Assembly (NCBI RefSeq): GCF_030269925.1
Contig: NC_085130.1
Span: forward strand, 4,848,501-4,912,500
Direction: 5' to 3'
Source of the DNA: Bombyx mori
Lineage: Eukaryota; Arthropoda; Insecta; Lepidoptera; Bombycidae
Length of the DNA: 64,000 bases
This document shows, piece after piece, positions 21,781-33,039 of this stretch. Every line of letters begins with the position of its first letter. The stretch's first letter is position 1. The notes beneath the pieces are model-generated. The model was not told the origin of the DNA, searched no databases, and worked only from the letters and a program-made list of their open reading frames with translations. Position numbers and translations under genes: made by a program.

Positions 21781-22879
21781 TAGTTATAACAGATTCGGGC
21801 ACCACATCACATCTTACATTAATGATGTTGTGCTAGAAATCTATATTGAAATGCCAACAACAACTCCATAAACGCATCATGAAACAACAAGAAAAATGAA
21901 ATTGCTATATTTTCGTTTATTTTAATATTTCTTACTAAATGCACAGAATAAACACTGATCTTGCAAAGTTCTGCGGCTGGGCTATCTCTTAATAGAATTT
22001 ACGTTCTCTAAGCGACGTCATTGGTAACAAAAGCACTGTGAAATTAGGTCTGGATATGCCAGATTACAAAACTTTGATGGTCTTCGAATCGGCCATTCTA
22101 GCCCCAAAGATAAAATTAGTTTATTTAATGTATAGTTACTAAATATGTATTACTAATGCATAAAAGAAGACAAATAGAAAAGTCTGGAGGAGGCCTTCAC
22201 CCTCACATAAGAGGGGTTCTTGCATGTCTGCATACTAAATTAATATAACCTTTTTTATATCTTTTACTATAATTTTATGAACTTAAGCGATCCGACTAAT
22301 ATTAATACACATTATATTAAGAATTCTATTATAATTAGTATCTATTATTATTAATGTATTATTAACAATTTGTATAAGCTTTGTAGTGTTACTTTTTTTT
22401 TTAAATGCAAGAATTAAAAGGCTTTTTATTTTATTTTTATTATTTATTTATTAATGCATAAAAATTTAGCACACACATAGCAGCGAATTTCGTCAACATT
22501 GCTTTCGTCAACATAAGTATGGAGAAGTGACCACAAAAGTGCCGCCTCTTTGAGACTCCAAAAACTAGCTAAAAGCTTCAAGGGCATTAGAAGAAGACGG
22601 TTAGATGGGTTCATGGACAGCAACCAGCACGGTATTTCCAATGGTAATCTTAAAGGACCTGAGACGTAAAAAAATCATTTCTAAATTGAAAGTTATTATA
22701 TATTACATACATATATAAAGCACATATTACATCGCAATATCATTGTCGTCGACGTGCTTCGATACTTAACAACCACCACGAATTTCATTTAAAAAATCTA
22801 ATGTTTTAACATTTGCGCTAACACACAGAACAACACAGTTTGCAAAACAATCATATCTTTGTTTGTTTTAATCAAGAAT
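21781..22879. other. mostly AT-rich, possible LINE tail
   Basis: At 22175-22240 KSLEEAFTL-like + coding followed by a stop and an AT-rich tail suggests a LINE 3' relic. The ORF at 22444-22641 is not recognised. Confidence 0.35.
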
Positions 22880-23045
22880 GTTTGATTTGCCGGATCTTCG
22901 GGTCGCGATTCCCATCCGGTGGTAGATTCTGCGAAGCACCACTCTTGCTAAGGCTAGTGTTAGCAAATTTTCTCAGGTTGAGCCCGTGTGTTCACCTACC
23001 CGTCTACGCATAGCTGGAATAGTCTGAATAGGCTATCAGCGAATA
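22880..23045 (-). repeat. repeat A copy
   Basis: GCCGGATCTTCGGGTCGCG, ATCCGGTGGTAGATTCTGCG and CTCTTGCTAAGGCTAGTG give the core in reverse orientation. Confidence 0.6.
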
Positions 23046-23094
23046 GGTCCTCCTCGCGTCGTTTTCCTCATTACTAAGGGTCGTGACTCCCCCG

Positions 23095-23440
23095 CTACAT
23101 CAGTTTCTCCTGTACGATTTCCCTCCATTTGCTGCGATCCTTAGCTTCATGAAGGGCACTTTGGAAGTTGATGTTTAGAGAAGATCGTATTTGGTCCGAC
23201 CATCTCGTGGGACTGCGTCTTCTGGGACGTTTGCCATCTACCTTTCCTGTCACCATCAGCTGTTCTAGATTGTGACCCTCTTTACGAGCAATATGTCCGA
23301 AGACTTCCAGCACCCTACGAAGGCATATAGCGGAAAGTCTGGTTTTGATATTAAGCTCTCTCAGAATAGACATGTTGGTGCGAAAGGCGATCCATGGATA
23401 GGCTATCCATAAAAGTGTTTGATTTAAATCATTGGCCTAG
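23095..23440 (-). mobile_element. RTE-like LINE C-terminal ORF
   Basis: A 92-codon open frame (23095-23373) carries VFGHIARKEGHNLEQLMVTG, KRPRRRSPTRWSDQI and ALHEAKDRSKWREIVQ, the C-terminal tail of an endonuclease-reverse transcriptase polyprotein. The frame appears to run on upstream. The RT core is absent. It is the best preserved of this tail family in the window. Confidence 0.7.
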
Positions 23441-24387
23441 CACATTCCAGAATATTCAATTCCACGACAGTGCCATGGTGACTTGTTTCGTAACTTGCAC
23501 AATTACTTGGCTTTTGTTACTTGATCATGGATAAGGAAATGAGGTTTTTAGCGCTGTACATTGAACAAAAAGAGGTCGATTTACGAGTTTCAATGCAACC
23601 AGAGGAAAATGTACTCTTGATCCTTATTTTAAAATGTGACATCACGAAGATTGTTCCCATACCAAAGGCGATAGTTGCTTAGTGATGTCATAAAATGAAT
23701 TCATTCCATATAAATATTTTGACTATCCTGTTGGCTATCCTTGGATGAGGCTTTTACCCGAGGAGGAGTTTTTGCGTGGTAGTATCTACTATTTAGGTAA
23801 TATTAGGTACTATACTAGGTAACTGTACTATAATTATTCGACAATCATATTAATTAGTTAATTAATCGCATATTGATTTAATTTTGTTTTTATCAGACAC
23901 ATGTATGAAATAAAAGGCTTTTATATTTTTATTTTATTTTTATTTATTTATTATAGAAATATAAAATAAATATGTCAACGAAATTTTTGACTTGTCTATA
24001 AGTATTTTATTTTTTGTAATTATATACAGGGCGTTCGTAAAATATAAATATTATTACATGTACTACATAGATAGTTATATATAATTATAGATACATATAC
24101 GTAATAAAATATATTTATGGAAGTGATAACGTCTAATAAATCGATGATCATCGGCTGCACGCACGAAAAAGTGTCACGTTCCGCCTGAGCCCGAGCGTGC
24201 AAGCGAGAACAAGCGATAGAGAGGCACGATCGGCCCAATCGTTGGCTCGTCACGCCTTTATCTCTCTTCTCGCGTGACGTCAAAGCTAGCAGTTCGAATA
24301 GTTCTACTACTGATGTTATCACGTAAGACTATCGTCCGTAAACCGACTTCGCAGACAACCAATGTTTTTATTATTATTTTAAATAAG
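23441..24387. other. unassigned stretch
   Basis: AT-rich overall. A GC-richer patch at 24150-24300 has an open minus frame (24020-24322) that is not recognised. Confidence 0.4.
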
Positions 24388-24768
24388 CAGTCGTACTCGT
24401 TGTGGCCTAAAGGACGGGACGTCCGGTGCATTCGTGTTGAGCGATGCACCGGTGTTCGAATCCCGCAGGCGGGTACCAATTTTTCTAATGAAATACGTAC
24501 TCAACAAATTATAATTTGCGTAATTACTGGTGGTAGGACCTCTTGTGAGTCCGCACGGGTAGGTACCACCACCCTGCCTGTTTCTGCCGTGAAGCAGTAA
24601 TGCGTTTCGATTTGAAGGGTGGGGAGCCGTTGTAACTGTACTTGAGACCTTAGAATTTATATCTCAAGGTGGGTGGCGCATTTACGTTGTAGATGTCTAT
24701 GGGATCCAGTAATCACTTAACACCAGTAGGGCTGTGAGCTCGTCCACACATCGAAGCAAAAAAAAAAC
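24388..24768 (+). mobile_element. Bm1: Bm1-type SINE with head, internal deletion
   Basis: The tRNA-like head (GTTGTGGCCTAAAGGACGGG... with GGTGTTCGAATCCCGC) is joined to the body. About 65 bp of the middle, between CTCAACAAA and TTATAATTTGCG, is missing. The 3' tail is A-rich. Confidence 0.85.
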
Positions 24769-25504
24769 CAGTAGTCAGCTCAATATTAAAATGTCAATGA
24801 ATAACACATTTATCATAAGTGACAACCAAAACTGGAAGGAATCCGAAACGTTTGAAAATATTTCAAAGACAAATGATCAAAAACGCGATAGTAAATCGCA
24901 AAGGCAGCTTTAATTAAGCCCGTAGGTTGCGACTATTACTAGTTGTGCAGCAATGCGTACTCCCATCTGAAATTTCCGATAATCGTTATATTAGAAACTG
25001 AGATCATATATTATATGTATGTGTTAGGGAGACGCCCCCATAAATGAAGCTAATCGATAGTAATTACCTCATTTAACAAATTTATTTTAGCATCATTCAC
25101 GCCCTATCGTGTCAGCTTAGCTCAATCAAACGAAAATTTCATAGCAAAAAATACATTGCTTTAATTTAACCAAAAATAATCAGCAGTGAATACCGGCACC
25201 CTTAGTACTTGCTTTGAAATCAGCTATAATCAAAACATCAAATAAATTAAGTCATAAATTTAAATTTTCTTATCAGAGACATAATCGTAAATGATAGTCG
25301 GGGCGAACTCATGATGCAGTGATAACGTCAATATCAACATGATTACTGAAATGAACTTCCATTTTGTGAGGATCGCCAGCAACAAGCTCGGATTAAACAA
25401 CGGCGCAAAGAAAGAGTTATTAATATAGAAAGAGAAGAGAAGAAAGAGTTAGAAGAAATAGTTATTAATATTTTGGGTATTTGTCATTGAATTTTTATTA
25501 TTTA
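24769..25504. other. AT-rich intergenic stretch
   Basis: Nothing recognised. A short purine-rich run of AAAGAG units lies at 25405-25460. Confidence 0.45.
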
Positions 25505-25890
25505 TTAAGCTATTGCATAGCTTTTATCGCGGGCCTTGAGCACGGCTTACTCTAATCATGAAATTCCGTAACGAAAAAAACCTTACACCCCTCACTCCGC
25601 CTGCCATGTAGCGCGCGTTCAACACATTCATACGTTGCGCTTGTGTAGTGTTTGTGAATAAGCGCGTGGCGTGACCTCACACTGCATGCGCATCATGAAA
25701 AGTCTGCCCATCTCTCTCTCGCGCGGTCTAGCTTATGAGTGTGAAGGGGACAGTTAAGGTTTTGCTTTTATTAATGTTTAATATAGCGTGGTCTTGTTTT
25801 ATTATTGTTTTAATATTAAATTATCATTGTCTAATTATAACTGCATAAGTTGATAAAAAATGCTATGCAATAGCTTTACCGCGGCAGTTC
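25505..25890. mobile_element. possible MITE
   Basis: AAGCTATTGCATAGC near 25507 and its exact inverse GCTATGCAATAGCTT near 25864 bound a 0.38-kb segment with CGCGG next to both ends. No ORF. Superfamily unknown, and target-site duplications are not obvious. Confidence 0.4.
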
Positions 25891-26705
25891 CCGAGTGCCA
25901 CACGTTTTTTTTATTTCAACAACAATATCAGTTCTAATTGGTACTAATTGCACCTTAAGACATGAGTCGTAAGACGTTATTATAAATTTCAAATCTACAG
26001 ATGTCAGTAACTGAACAACTAATTACCAATGTACCAATTAATGCAAATGAGATTTCGAATATACTTGTCTCTAGGGTAGCAGGTGCTCGCGTTGTGAGAT
26101 CCATATTATAAGAAAATACCTTAAACAGGATGTTCATTACCCGAATCTATAATATTTACGAAACCCTAATAAATAAAGTGAATACTAAAATTGAGAACAG
26201 CTCTATAAATATATTTGTATCTCCACTATTCGATCACATGTCATAATTATCACTGTTTCACACGAGGACAGGCAATGTTGATGCTATCTAAAAAATATAA
26301 TCTATCAATCCGTAATACACCCTATGCAGCTTTGTCGCTTAATACCTTTTACTAGACTAGCCACGTTTAACTAGTTGAAATAGCAGCGTTTCGACGCGTC
26401 ATATCAGTGAAAGGTCTTATAAGTCGTGGATTTTTGATGTGTGTTTCGACTGGTTGCTCTTCTGACATTTATGTTATACCCGAATAGATTTAAACTGAGC
26501 TCGGTTACTGTAAATTATGTTTTTGAAGTAAATTAATTGATGTTCTCTTTATGTGAGGTTTTTTTTTTTGTTTTTAAATATAAACAGAGTGTGGTCTGGT
26601 AACATTTTTTTAATGAATATAAATCATTGCTCTATCAATACCTGATCACAAAAATTCGTCGTAACTGTAATAAAGACTTCAAACAAACACAACTAATATC
26701 GAACT
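25891..26705. other. AT-rich intergenic stretch
   Basis: Nothing recognised. Confidence 0.45.
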
Positions 26706-27140
26706 TAAATGTCATCATCATCATCATCATCATTATTCTGCCCTTCTCCCAGTCACTTGGGGTCGGCACAACATGTTTTCTCCATCCATATTCCTCTATC
26801 ACATACCATTTCTTCGCTCACTCCCCTCTTACACATATCGTCTTTCACTCAATCCATCCATTTCTTCTTAGGTCGACCTCTTCCTCTATATCCTTCCACA
26901 TTCATAGTTAACACTCTCCTACCAACCTCATTTTCATTTCGTCTCATCACATGTCCATACCACCCCAAACGCGCACTTCTCAGCTTCTCTGTTACAGGTG
27001 CCACTTTCAGACTTCCTCTAACATATTCATTCCGTATTCTATCCATTCTCGTTACTCCATACATCCATCGCAACATTCACATCTCCGCTGCATGCAATCG
27101 CCTTTCATTTCAATCAAACTTAAATGTATCGTTTTAAAAT
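26706..27140 (-). mobile_element. LINE C-terminus with (ATG)n tail
   Basis: The minus-strand ORF 26849-27076 reads [39 protein letters not shown] and [12 protein letters not shown], a very common lepidopteran LINE tail. A (GAT)n stretch at 26709-26730 marks the 3' end. 5'-truncated. Confidence 0.75.
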
Positions 27141-27625
27141 GTAACGCTAAAATAAAAAAATTCAAAAGTATCAAAAAGTTTAAAGAAAGCTTAAGCTCAC
27201 TGGCTCGTTTCATTTAGGTAATTTCCTCGCCAAAAATATTAATTCTAAAGCGATAATGGAGTCTTTGAAAAGCTATGAAAGCACAATAAGAAACATTAGA
27301 CGGAATGACAAATTTTAATGTCGTTTATATAATAAAGTGAAAAGGAGCTTTATTTTGCGTGAAGCTTCAAAACGGGCCATTAAGAGCTTCGGTCTCTTGG
27401 TTGATGTGCGGTGAAGCTTTTTCAGAAGGAAGAGCGCGCCATTGAAAGCTGTGCATTCATTTGACGCGGAGCTTTTAATTTGTTAAATTATATCAATACC
27501 ACTGATGGTGTATAATACTATCGATCTGACCTCATGTCTCCAGGGGAGTGATAATATTATGATATTTTTAGGATCTGATAATCACTTAATACCAAGTTTT
27601 TTTTTATGAGAACATCTGCATTTTA
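27141..27625. other. AT-rich intergenic stretch
   Basis: Nothing recognised. GAAGCTTT(T) motifs recur at 27360-27480. Confidence 0.4.
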
Positions 27626-27869
27626 CAAGTGGTAGGACCTCTTGTGAGTACGCACGGGTAGGTACCACCACCTGGCCTATTTCTGCCGTGAAGCAGTAAT
27701 GCGTTTCGGTTGGAAGGTTGGGCCAGCCATTGTAACTATATTGAGACCTTAGAACCATATCTCAGGGTAGGTGGCGCATTCACGTTGTAAATGTCTATAG
27801 GCTCCAGTAACCATTTAACACCAGGTGGAATATAAGCTCGTCCATCCATCTAAGCAATAAAAAAATAAA
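27626..27869 (+). mobile_element. Bm1: Bm1-type SINE, 5'-truncated
   Basis: Body from AGTGGTAGGACC to the tail at 27869. It abuts, tail to tail, the interrupted minus Bm1 that follows. Confidence 0.85.
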
Positions 27870-27871
27870 AA

Positions 27872-27911
27872 TTTTTATTGCTTAGGTGGGTGGATGAGCT
27901 CACAGCCCACC
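27872..27911 (-). repeat. target-site duplication, left copy (Bm1 tail)
   Basis: Forty bp from TTTTTATTGCTTAGG through CTCACAGCCCACC repeat at 29343-29382 with one A/G difference. Both copies share GGATGAG where the SINE consensus has GGACGAG. Confidence 0.8.
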
Positions 27912-29313
27912 TTTTTTTTTTTTTTTTTTTTCGGGCCGGGGGCCGAACCTCCTACGAGGTCCCCGCGCATACGGGGCGCGCGGGGTATGTGAGACTCAAC
28001 GATCTGCAGGTGTTGAGAGCAGATCGCGGGCCCAAGGATTTTAGGACCCACCCACTAAACGACTCCCCTGCACTCTTACACCCGACGTCCGATCCTCTCC
28101 GAGGTCAGAACCCGGATGAGGTAGGGGGGTTACCGCGGTCAACACTACAACCAGACGGCGCGGCTCACCCCAAGGACGCCCATCCGACGGAGCCTTCGAG
28201 GCGAATCGAAGGCTCTGAAACGTCGGCCGTCTCGGTACGGCAGCCCGTCAGGCCGCCCAGACAGTGCCGCTGGTGTCCCGGAATACCCCGCTGGACCAGA
28301 ACCAGCCTGCCGGGTCGGGACGCGATACACCGCCAACCGGTCGCTCTTTCGTAACTCCTTGGCAGCGCGCTAGAGTGCTGGTAGCGCGCCGCGCGGCCTC
28401 TACCCCCTCAGGTCGCCCCTTGACCTTCACCGGGGGGAAGCCGCCATCTACAGGGGCCGGAGTCGGGCAAAGGCCCTTCTCCGGCCCCCGGCTCGGCGGC
28501 GACGGATAGGTGCGGAGAGGGATGAGCTCTCCCTCTCTCGTTCCGCCGCCTCCTTCTGCGAGATGGTGTACTCGCAGAAGTCGAGCATCGCCTTCCAGGA
28601 CTCATCGCTGCCGAGCATCGTGGCCACGACGGTCGGCAGCGATAAGTCCGGTCCTATTTGCGAGACAAGGACACGGCGTTGCTCCAGCCATGCGGGGCAA
28701 TATGCGAGCGTATGCTCGACCGTGTCCTCGTCGCAGTCACAGTGGTGACACTCCATCGTCGGTTCCCTCCGGGCGATGCGATGCAGGTACCGGCCAAAAC
28801 ATCCATGGCCGGTAAGCATCTGCGTCAACCAGAAGGTGAGACGCCCTTGGTCACGGTTCGCCTATTCCGCGAGGACCGGGCGCACCGCCTCGACGGTCCG
28901 GAGACCAGCCGACGGGTTCGCCAAGCGGCGAGACCACGCCTCCAGCACAGACCGCCGAGATTGGAGCCTCCGCGCTCTAATCGCTCTTTCTCCGGGACGT
29001 GGTTCCCCCCTGTCGCGAAGGTCACATCGCCACGCATAATCGGCGGCGAGCGCCTCCGTCTCCAGGTCCCAGGGAGGCGTCCCGGCGAGAACGCACGCCG
29101 CCTCGAAGGAGACGGTGCGGTATCCACGGATCGCCCTGACCGCGATTGCACGCTGCGGGCGTCGCAGGGCCGCGATGTTCCTGCGAGTCAGGGCGCGGCA
29201 CTACACGGGGGCCCCATATAGTGCCATGGACCGCACCACCCCCACGTAGAGACGACGTACTACTGCGTCGGGCCCCCCGACGTTTGGCAAGAGCCGGCTC
29301 AACGAGCCAGCCG
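27912..29313 (-). mobile_element. 5'-truncated R1-clade LINE inserted in Bm1
   Basis: On the minus strand the element begins inside the RT C-terminal region (about 29312, equivalent to about 39776 of the larger copy), runs through the CCHC zinc-finger part (CHHCDCDEDTVEHTLAYC, within the ORF 28448-28828) and a GC-rich 3' UTR, and ends in a poly(A) tract at 27912-27931. The C-terminal protein is closely similar to 39890-40550. ORF2 is broken by an amber at 29201-29203, homologous to that in the larger copy, and by a second amber where the larger copy has Trp (GAATAGGCG against GAATGGGTG). It is flanked by the 40-bp target duplication. The clade call rests on the larger copy. Confidence 0.85.
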
Positions 29314-29342
29314 TTTTTTTATTATTATTATTTTTTATTATT
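29314..29342. other. A/T filler at the LINE 5' junction
   Basis: T and ATT runs between the truncated LINE 5' end and the right target duplication. They may be SINE tail variation or untemplated 5'-junction nucleotides. Confidence 0.5.
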
Positions 29343-29585
29343 TTTTTATTGCTTGGGTGGGTGGATGAGCTCACAGCCCACCTGGTGTTAAGTGGTTACT
29401 GGAGCCCATAGATATCTACAATGTAAATGCGCCACCCACCTTGAGATATAAGTTCTAAGGTCCTAGTATAGTTACAGCGGCTACCCCACCCTTCAAACCG
29501 AAACGCATTACTGCTTCACGGCAGAAATAGGCGGAGTGGTGGTACCTACCCGTGCGGACTCACAAGAGGTCCTACCACCGGTAAT
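29343..29585 (-). mobile_element. Bm1: Bm1-type SINE, split by the LINE
   Basis: Main part of the SINE into which the R1-clade LINE inserted. Its first 40 bp are the right target duplication. It runs to CCTACCACCGGTAATTG at the 5' truncation point. Confidence 0.85.
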
Positions 29586-29924
29586 TGACCTCTTGACTCA
29601 GCATTAGGTGGAGATGGGTTGAAGAAAAGAAATCTGTATTATTTTTTTTGTTAAAATCTTGTATTATGACGTTACAATTTTTTTTTTCCAAATATAATTA
29701 AAACTAAATCTATATTGAATAGTATAAACAGTAAAACAGTATGTATGTATTTTACTATTTTATAAATAGGTATATTAAATTGTAGTATGTGTATTCTAGA
29801 ATACTGAGATGTTATTTTAACGAAGATTTTTGTTTTGAGTTTGTTCTTTTTTTTTTGTTTTGTTGTTGTTTGTTATTCTTTTTGTCAATGCACCTACCAT
29901 GCATTATCTCTGCACCACCCGATG
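29586..29924. other. AT-rich stretch
   Basis: Nothing recognised. Confidence 0.45.
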
Positions 29925-30012
29925 GTCGACTGGAAGAGAATGCCCATGGCATTAAGTCCGCCTGTGTACAACTTTTGTTTTATGCATAAAGTATAAATAA
30001 ATAAATAAATAA
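29925..30012 (+). mobile_element. LINE 3' end, short
   Basis: TGGAAGAGAATGCCCATGGC ATTAAGTCCGCC followed by an (AAAT)n tail. It is the same 3' motif as at 30773, common at lepidopteran LINE ends. Confidence 0.5.
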
Positions 30013-30769
30013 AACTTATGTTTCTCTTGTGACCCCATTAAAGATTTATCAAGATCTGACTATTAGTGTTCAAGTTGTCCTTAATAATGCAAATTTAATT
30101 GACTTCCGCTACATTAAGAAAATCGTAATTTTAATCAAATCGATAATATTTTTTGTTAAAACCTTATATTGTGACATTACGAAGGGAACATTTTTTTTTT
30201 ATTTACAAAAATAAGTACAAGAAAAACCGTATCGAATAGTATAAACAGCAAATTTTATTGAGTACTCGGGTTCCTCCCGATTCCAACCACGACTTCTGTA
30301 ATTCGGCGAACGGAAATGCTATCAAGCAAGCTTCCGGTCCACGACGTACACATTAGGATACCTTTCGCCTAAAATATAACAGTTTCACGTGCATCAATAC
30401 ATCTTGGACTATTTATGTCATTGTAAATGTACCAAATAATGTGTTCTAGAAAAACATTAAACATTTAAAAAAAAATTGTTGAAAAAATTAAAATTCTGGA
30501 ACGTTCGTATGCATTGCACGTAAATGTATGAATGATAAGTGTGAATTTTCTTGAATATGGACGTGTGCTTGATATGTCCAACACCAAACTTACTGTAAAT
30601 TTATTATGTGTATGTAAGTATATTGGAGTAAGAAATCGGTGATTTCATATTGTGTTTGACGGTATATATCTATTTAGTGTGTGTATGTATTTTCTTAATG
30701 TGTTGTTAATAGTACACTGCAAAATACCTGATGTATCTTTATCTGTCCAGAATTTCAGGTAATTAAACG
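30013..30769. other. AT-rich intergenic stretch
   Basis: Nothing recognised. Confidence 0.45.
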
Positions 30770-30772
30770 GTT

Positions 30773-30875
30773 GTGTGGAAGAGATCGCTTTTAGCGATAA
30801 GACCGCCTATTGTACAAACGTATCTGCTTGTTGACTGTTTTCTAATGTTAATTGTGTTTTGGTGTGCAATAAAGT
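30773..30875 (+). mobile_element. LINE 3' end with stem-loop
   Basis: TGGAAGAGATCGCTTTTAGC GATAAGACCGCC with ATCGC/GCGAT able to pair, then GTGTGCAATAAAGTATG. Such hairpins are thought to be recognised by LINE reverse transcriptases. Only the tail remains. Confidence 0.55.
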
Positions 30876-30883
30876 ATGTTCTC

Positions 30884-30914
30884 CCTCTCTTTCTCTCTCT
30901 CTCTCTCTCTCTCA
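30884..30914. repeat. (TC)n microsatellite
   Basis: CT/TC dinucleotide run with one TTT interruption, directly downstream of a LINE 3' end. Confidence 0.9.
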
Positions 30915-31231
30915 AACACCGACAAGTTGAATATCAGATCGATTTCATCCCAAATTAAGTTGATATATTTTAACAGCACCACGGCTTGATAAGCTTATCA
31001 GTCTAGTCAGCAACACCTTACTCTCCTTCCGTATAAAATCTTACAAAACTGCAATACGTATTTATTTTGTCAAGACTCCGTATTTGAACCGGTCGCAATT
31101 CTCTGCGATCTGCATTCGAGTCACATAGCGTGAGTCGGCAAAAATGCCTAAAACCTGTGGCGGTGCTGATGCTCACCGTAACATACGGATAAGGTAAATG
31201 TACGATTGCTTTTCTCGCGAAAATTATAAAA

Positions 31232-31418
31232 TTGGTACAGGCAATACTAGGGATGTACATAAAAAGCGGACACATTTCTTTGGACACGTTTCGCGACGAG
31301 ATGCCCGGTCCATAGAACGCCTCGTTGTACAGGGAAGGATTGATGGTACAAGACCGCGCGGGATGTCATCAATGCGGTGGACCGACCAAATTAAAACTGC
31401 AGTGCAGTGCAGCAATTA
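31232..31418 (+). mobile_element. RTE-like LINE C-terminus, left half
   Basis: The + ORF carries THFFGHVSRRDARSIERLVV, QGRIDGTRPRG and MRWTDQIKTAV before breaking off at GCAGTGCAGTGCAGC. The missing continuation resumes at 32111, so later insertions split it. Confidence 0.65.
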
Positions 31419-31451
31419 ATATATAGATAGTTACATTATAATATAATAATA

Positions 31452-31530
31452 ACGGCCCTCTGGTGTAGTGGTAAGTGACATAGTCACTACACAAGGGTAT
31501 CGCGGGTTCGAATCCCGCCAAGGGAAGATA
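31452..31530 (+). repeat. tRNA-like SINE/LINE head
   Basis: TGGTGTAGTGGTAAGTGAC resembles an A box, and GCGGGTTCGAATCCCGC is a perfect T-arm with B box. The acceptor and anticodon stems do not close properly, and the sequence runs into LINE-like DNA, so I call it a tRNA-derived repeat and not a functional tRNA gene. Confidence 0.55.
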
Positions 31531-31830
31531 TCTGGTACCCGTAACACAAGTTCTTTACGAACTTAGCACGGGACCAGTTAACGTGGCGTGATTATAGAAA
31601 AATGCTTTTACGTTTTGGTCCTGCGTTTTTTCATTGTCGTTATCCCGGTTTTGAGTGGAGACCGCGACTTGGCAAACGTAGAGGACGCCCTCGGGCTCGA
31701 TGTAGTGTCGATGTATGCAAGGTAGCTGGCAAAATCTGGACGAGAGGAGCCGAGGATCGTGATCAGTAGCCTGCAATTGGAGAGACCTGTGTTCAGCAGT
31801 GGACTGCTATAGGCTGATGATGAATATGAT
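31531..31830 (+). mobile_element. LINE 3' end with GATGATGA tail
   Basis: Contains CCCGGTTTTGAGTGGAGACC, CGAGGATCGTGATCAGTAGC and AGCAGTGGACTGCTATAGGC TGATGATGA, the same family as 340-625. The coding frame is broken. Confidence 0.6.
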
Positions 31831-31868
31831 CTTTAATCGCAAATCGATACCCTTGGTCACATTTTTAT

Positions 31869-32110
31869 TACTGGTGGTAGGACCTCTTGTGAGTACACGC
31901 GTGTAGGTACCACCACCCTGCCCATTTCTGCCGTGAAGCAGCAATGCGTTTCGGTTTGAAGGCCAGGGCAGCCGTTGTAACTATACTGAGACCTTAGAAC
32001 TGATATCTCAAGGTGGGTCGCGCATTTACGTCGTAGATCTCTATGGGCTCCAGTAACCATTTAACACCAGATGGGCTGTGAGATCGTCCACCCAACTAAG
32101 CAATAAAAAA
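31869..32110 (+). mobile_element. Bm1: Bm1-type SINE, 5'-truncated
   Basis: Complete body and tail (AACTAAGCAATAAAAAA). Part of the insertion cluster that splits the LINE at 31.2/32.1 kb. Confidence 0.9.
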
Positions 32111-32255
32111 GGCAGTGAATGAGTGCAGCAGAATTGCCTCGAGCAGGGAGAGATGGCGGGATATCGTGAGACGCATCAAGGCTGCCCCTTCCAACACTAC
32201 ACGACGATCACGACCACTCTGTCAAGAGTGACACGATTGAGAAGAACACAAAAAG
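32111..32255 (+). mobile_element. RTE-like LINE C-terminus, right half
   Basis: Reads AVNECSRIASSRERWRDIVR followed by the family 3' end ACGATCACGACCACTCTGTC. It continues the frame lost at 31418. Confidence 0.6.
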
Positions 32256-32442
32256 CAAATCGATAAGCTTATCGCTATAAGCAACAAGCGATAAGCAACA
32301 ATAATGGCTACTTAGATATCGGGGGCTAAAATACTATTTAGTTTAAACAACATGTCATTGTCAACACGCGACATTTATCTTTGTAATTAAAGGTGCGTTT
32401 TATTTGGTATTAGCATCAACAGTTCGATGTTTTTAATTGAAC

Positions 32443-32582
32443 TTTTTTTTTTATTGCTTAGATGGGTGGTCAAGCTCACAGCCCACCTGGTGTTAAGTGG
32501 TTACTGGAGCCCATAGACATTCACAACGTAAATGCGCCACCCACCTTGAGATATAAGTTCTAAGGTCTCAAGTATAGTTACC
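32443..32582 (-). mobile_element. Bm1: Bm1-type SINE, 3' half
   Basis: Tail and 3' body only, broken at TCTCAAGTATAGTTACC. Confidence 0.85.
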
Positions 32583-33039
32583 TTAGTATAGAACTTCAAT
32601 TAAGCTTACTACATTTAAATAGTTAAAGAAGTTTTTAGTTATTTGTTCCAAATTTTTTACTTTAAATGACCTTCCTTTAAAGTTGCAAAAATGTCCCTTA
32701 AGCCAAACAGCCTTCCACCCTTCGATATGAATATTTTTGCAGCTAATATTTACAATGTTGTTCGGCTATTTTGGGTTAAATAATCAAACAAACAAAAAAA
32801 AAAGTATATTTTCATGTTTAATTTTAATTTTCACATATTTAAATAGATTTTTAAAAAGCATTGAATTCTTGGTGAAAATATACCAGCTAGTTTCATCTTT
32901 ATTATTGTTACATCCGGAATCAATTAATACCTATTTCGTTTAGGTATTGGATGAAATTTATGAGCTCATACCAGTCGGTAAGATCTCTGGCAAACAACGC
33001 ATGTCTGAATTGTCGTCGGGCTAAACGTGTCATGTTGGA
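32583..33039. other. AT-rich intergenic stretch
   Basis: Nothing recognised. Confidence 0.45.

Noticed and set aside
26709..27217. Ser-rich + ORFs of 142 and 88 codons
   Set aside because: Antisense to a recognised LINE C-terminus. The poly-Ser is the (ATC)n LINE tail.
28145..29391. Plus-strand ORFs in the 28-29 kb GC-rich block
   Set aside because: Antisense shadows of the truncated R1-clade LINE on the minus strand.
31452..31530. A functional tRNA gene
   Set aside because: T-arm and boxes are good, but acceptor and anticodon stems do not close and the context is repetitive.
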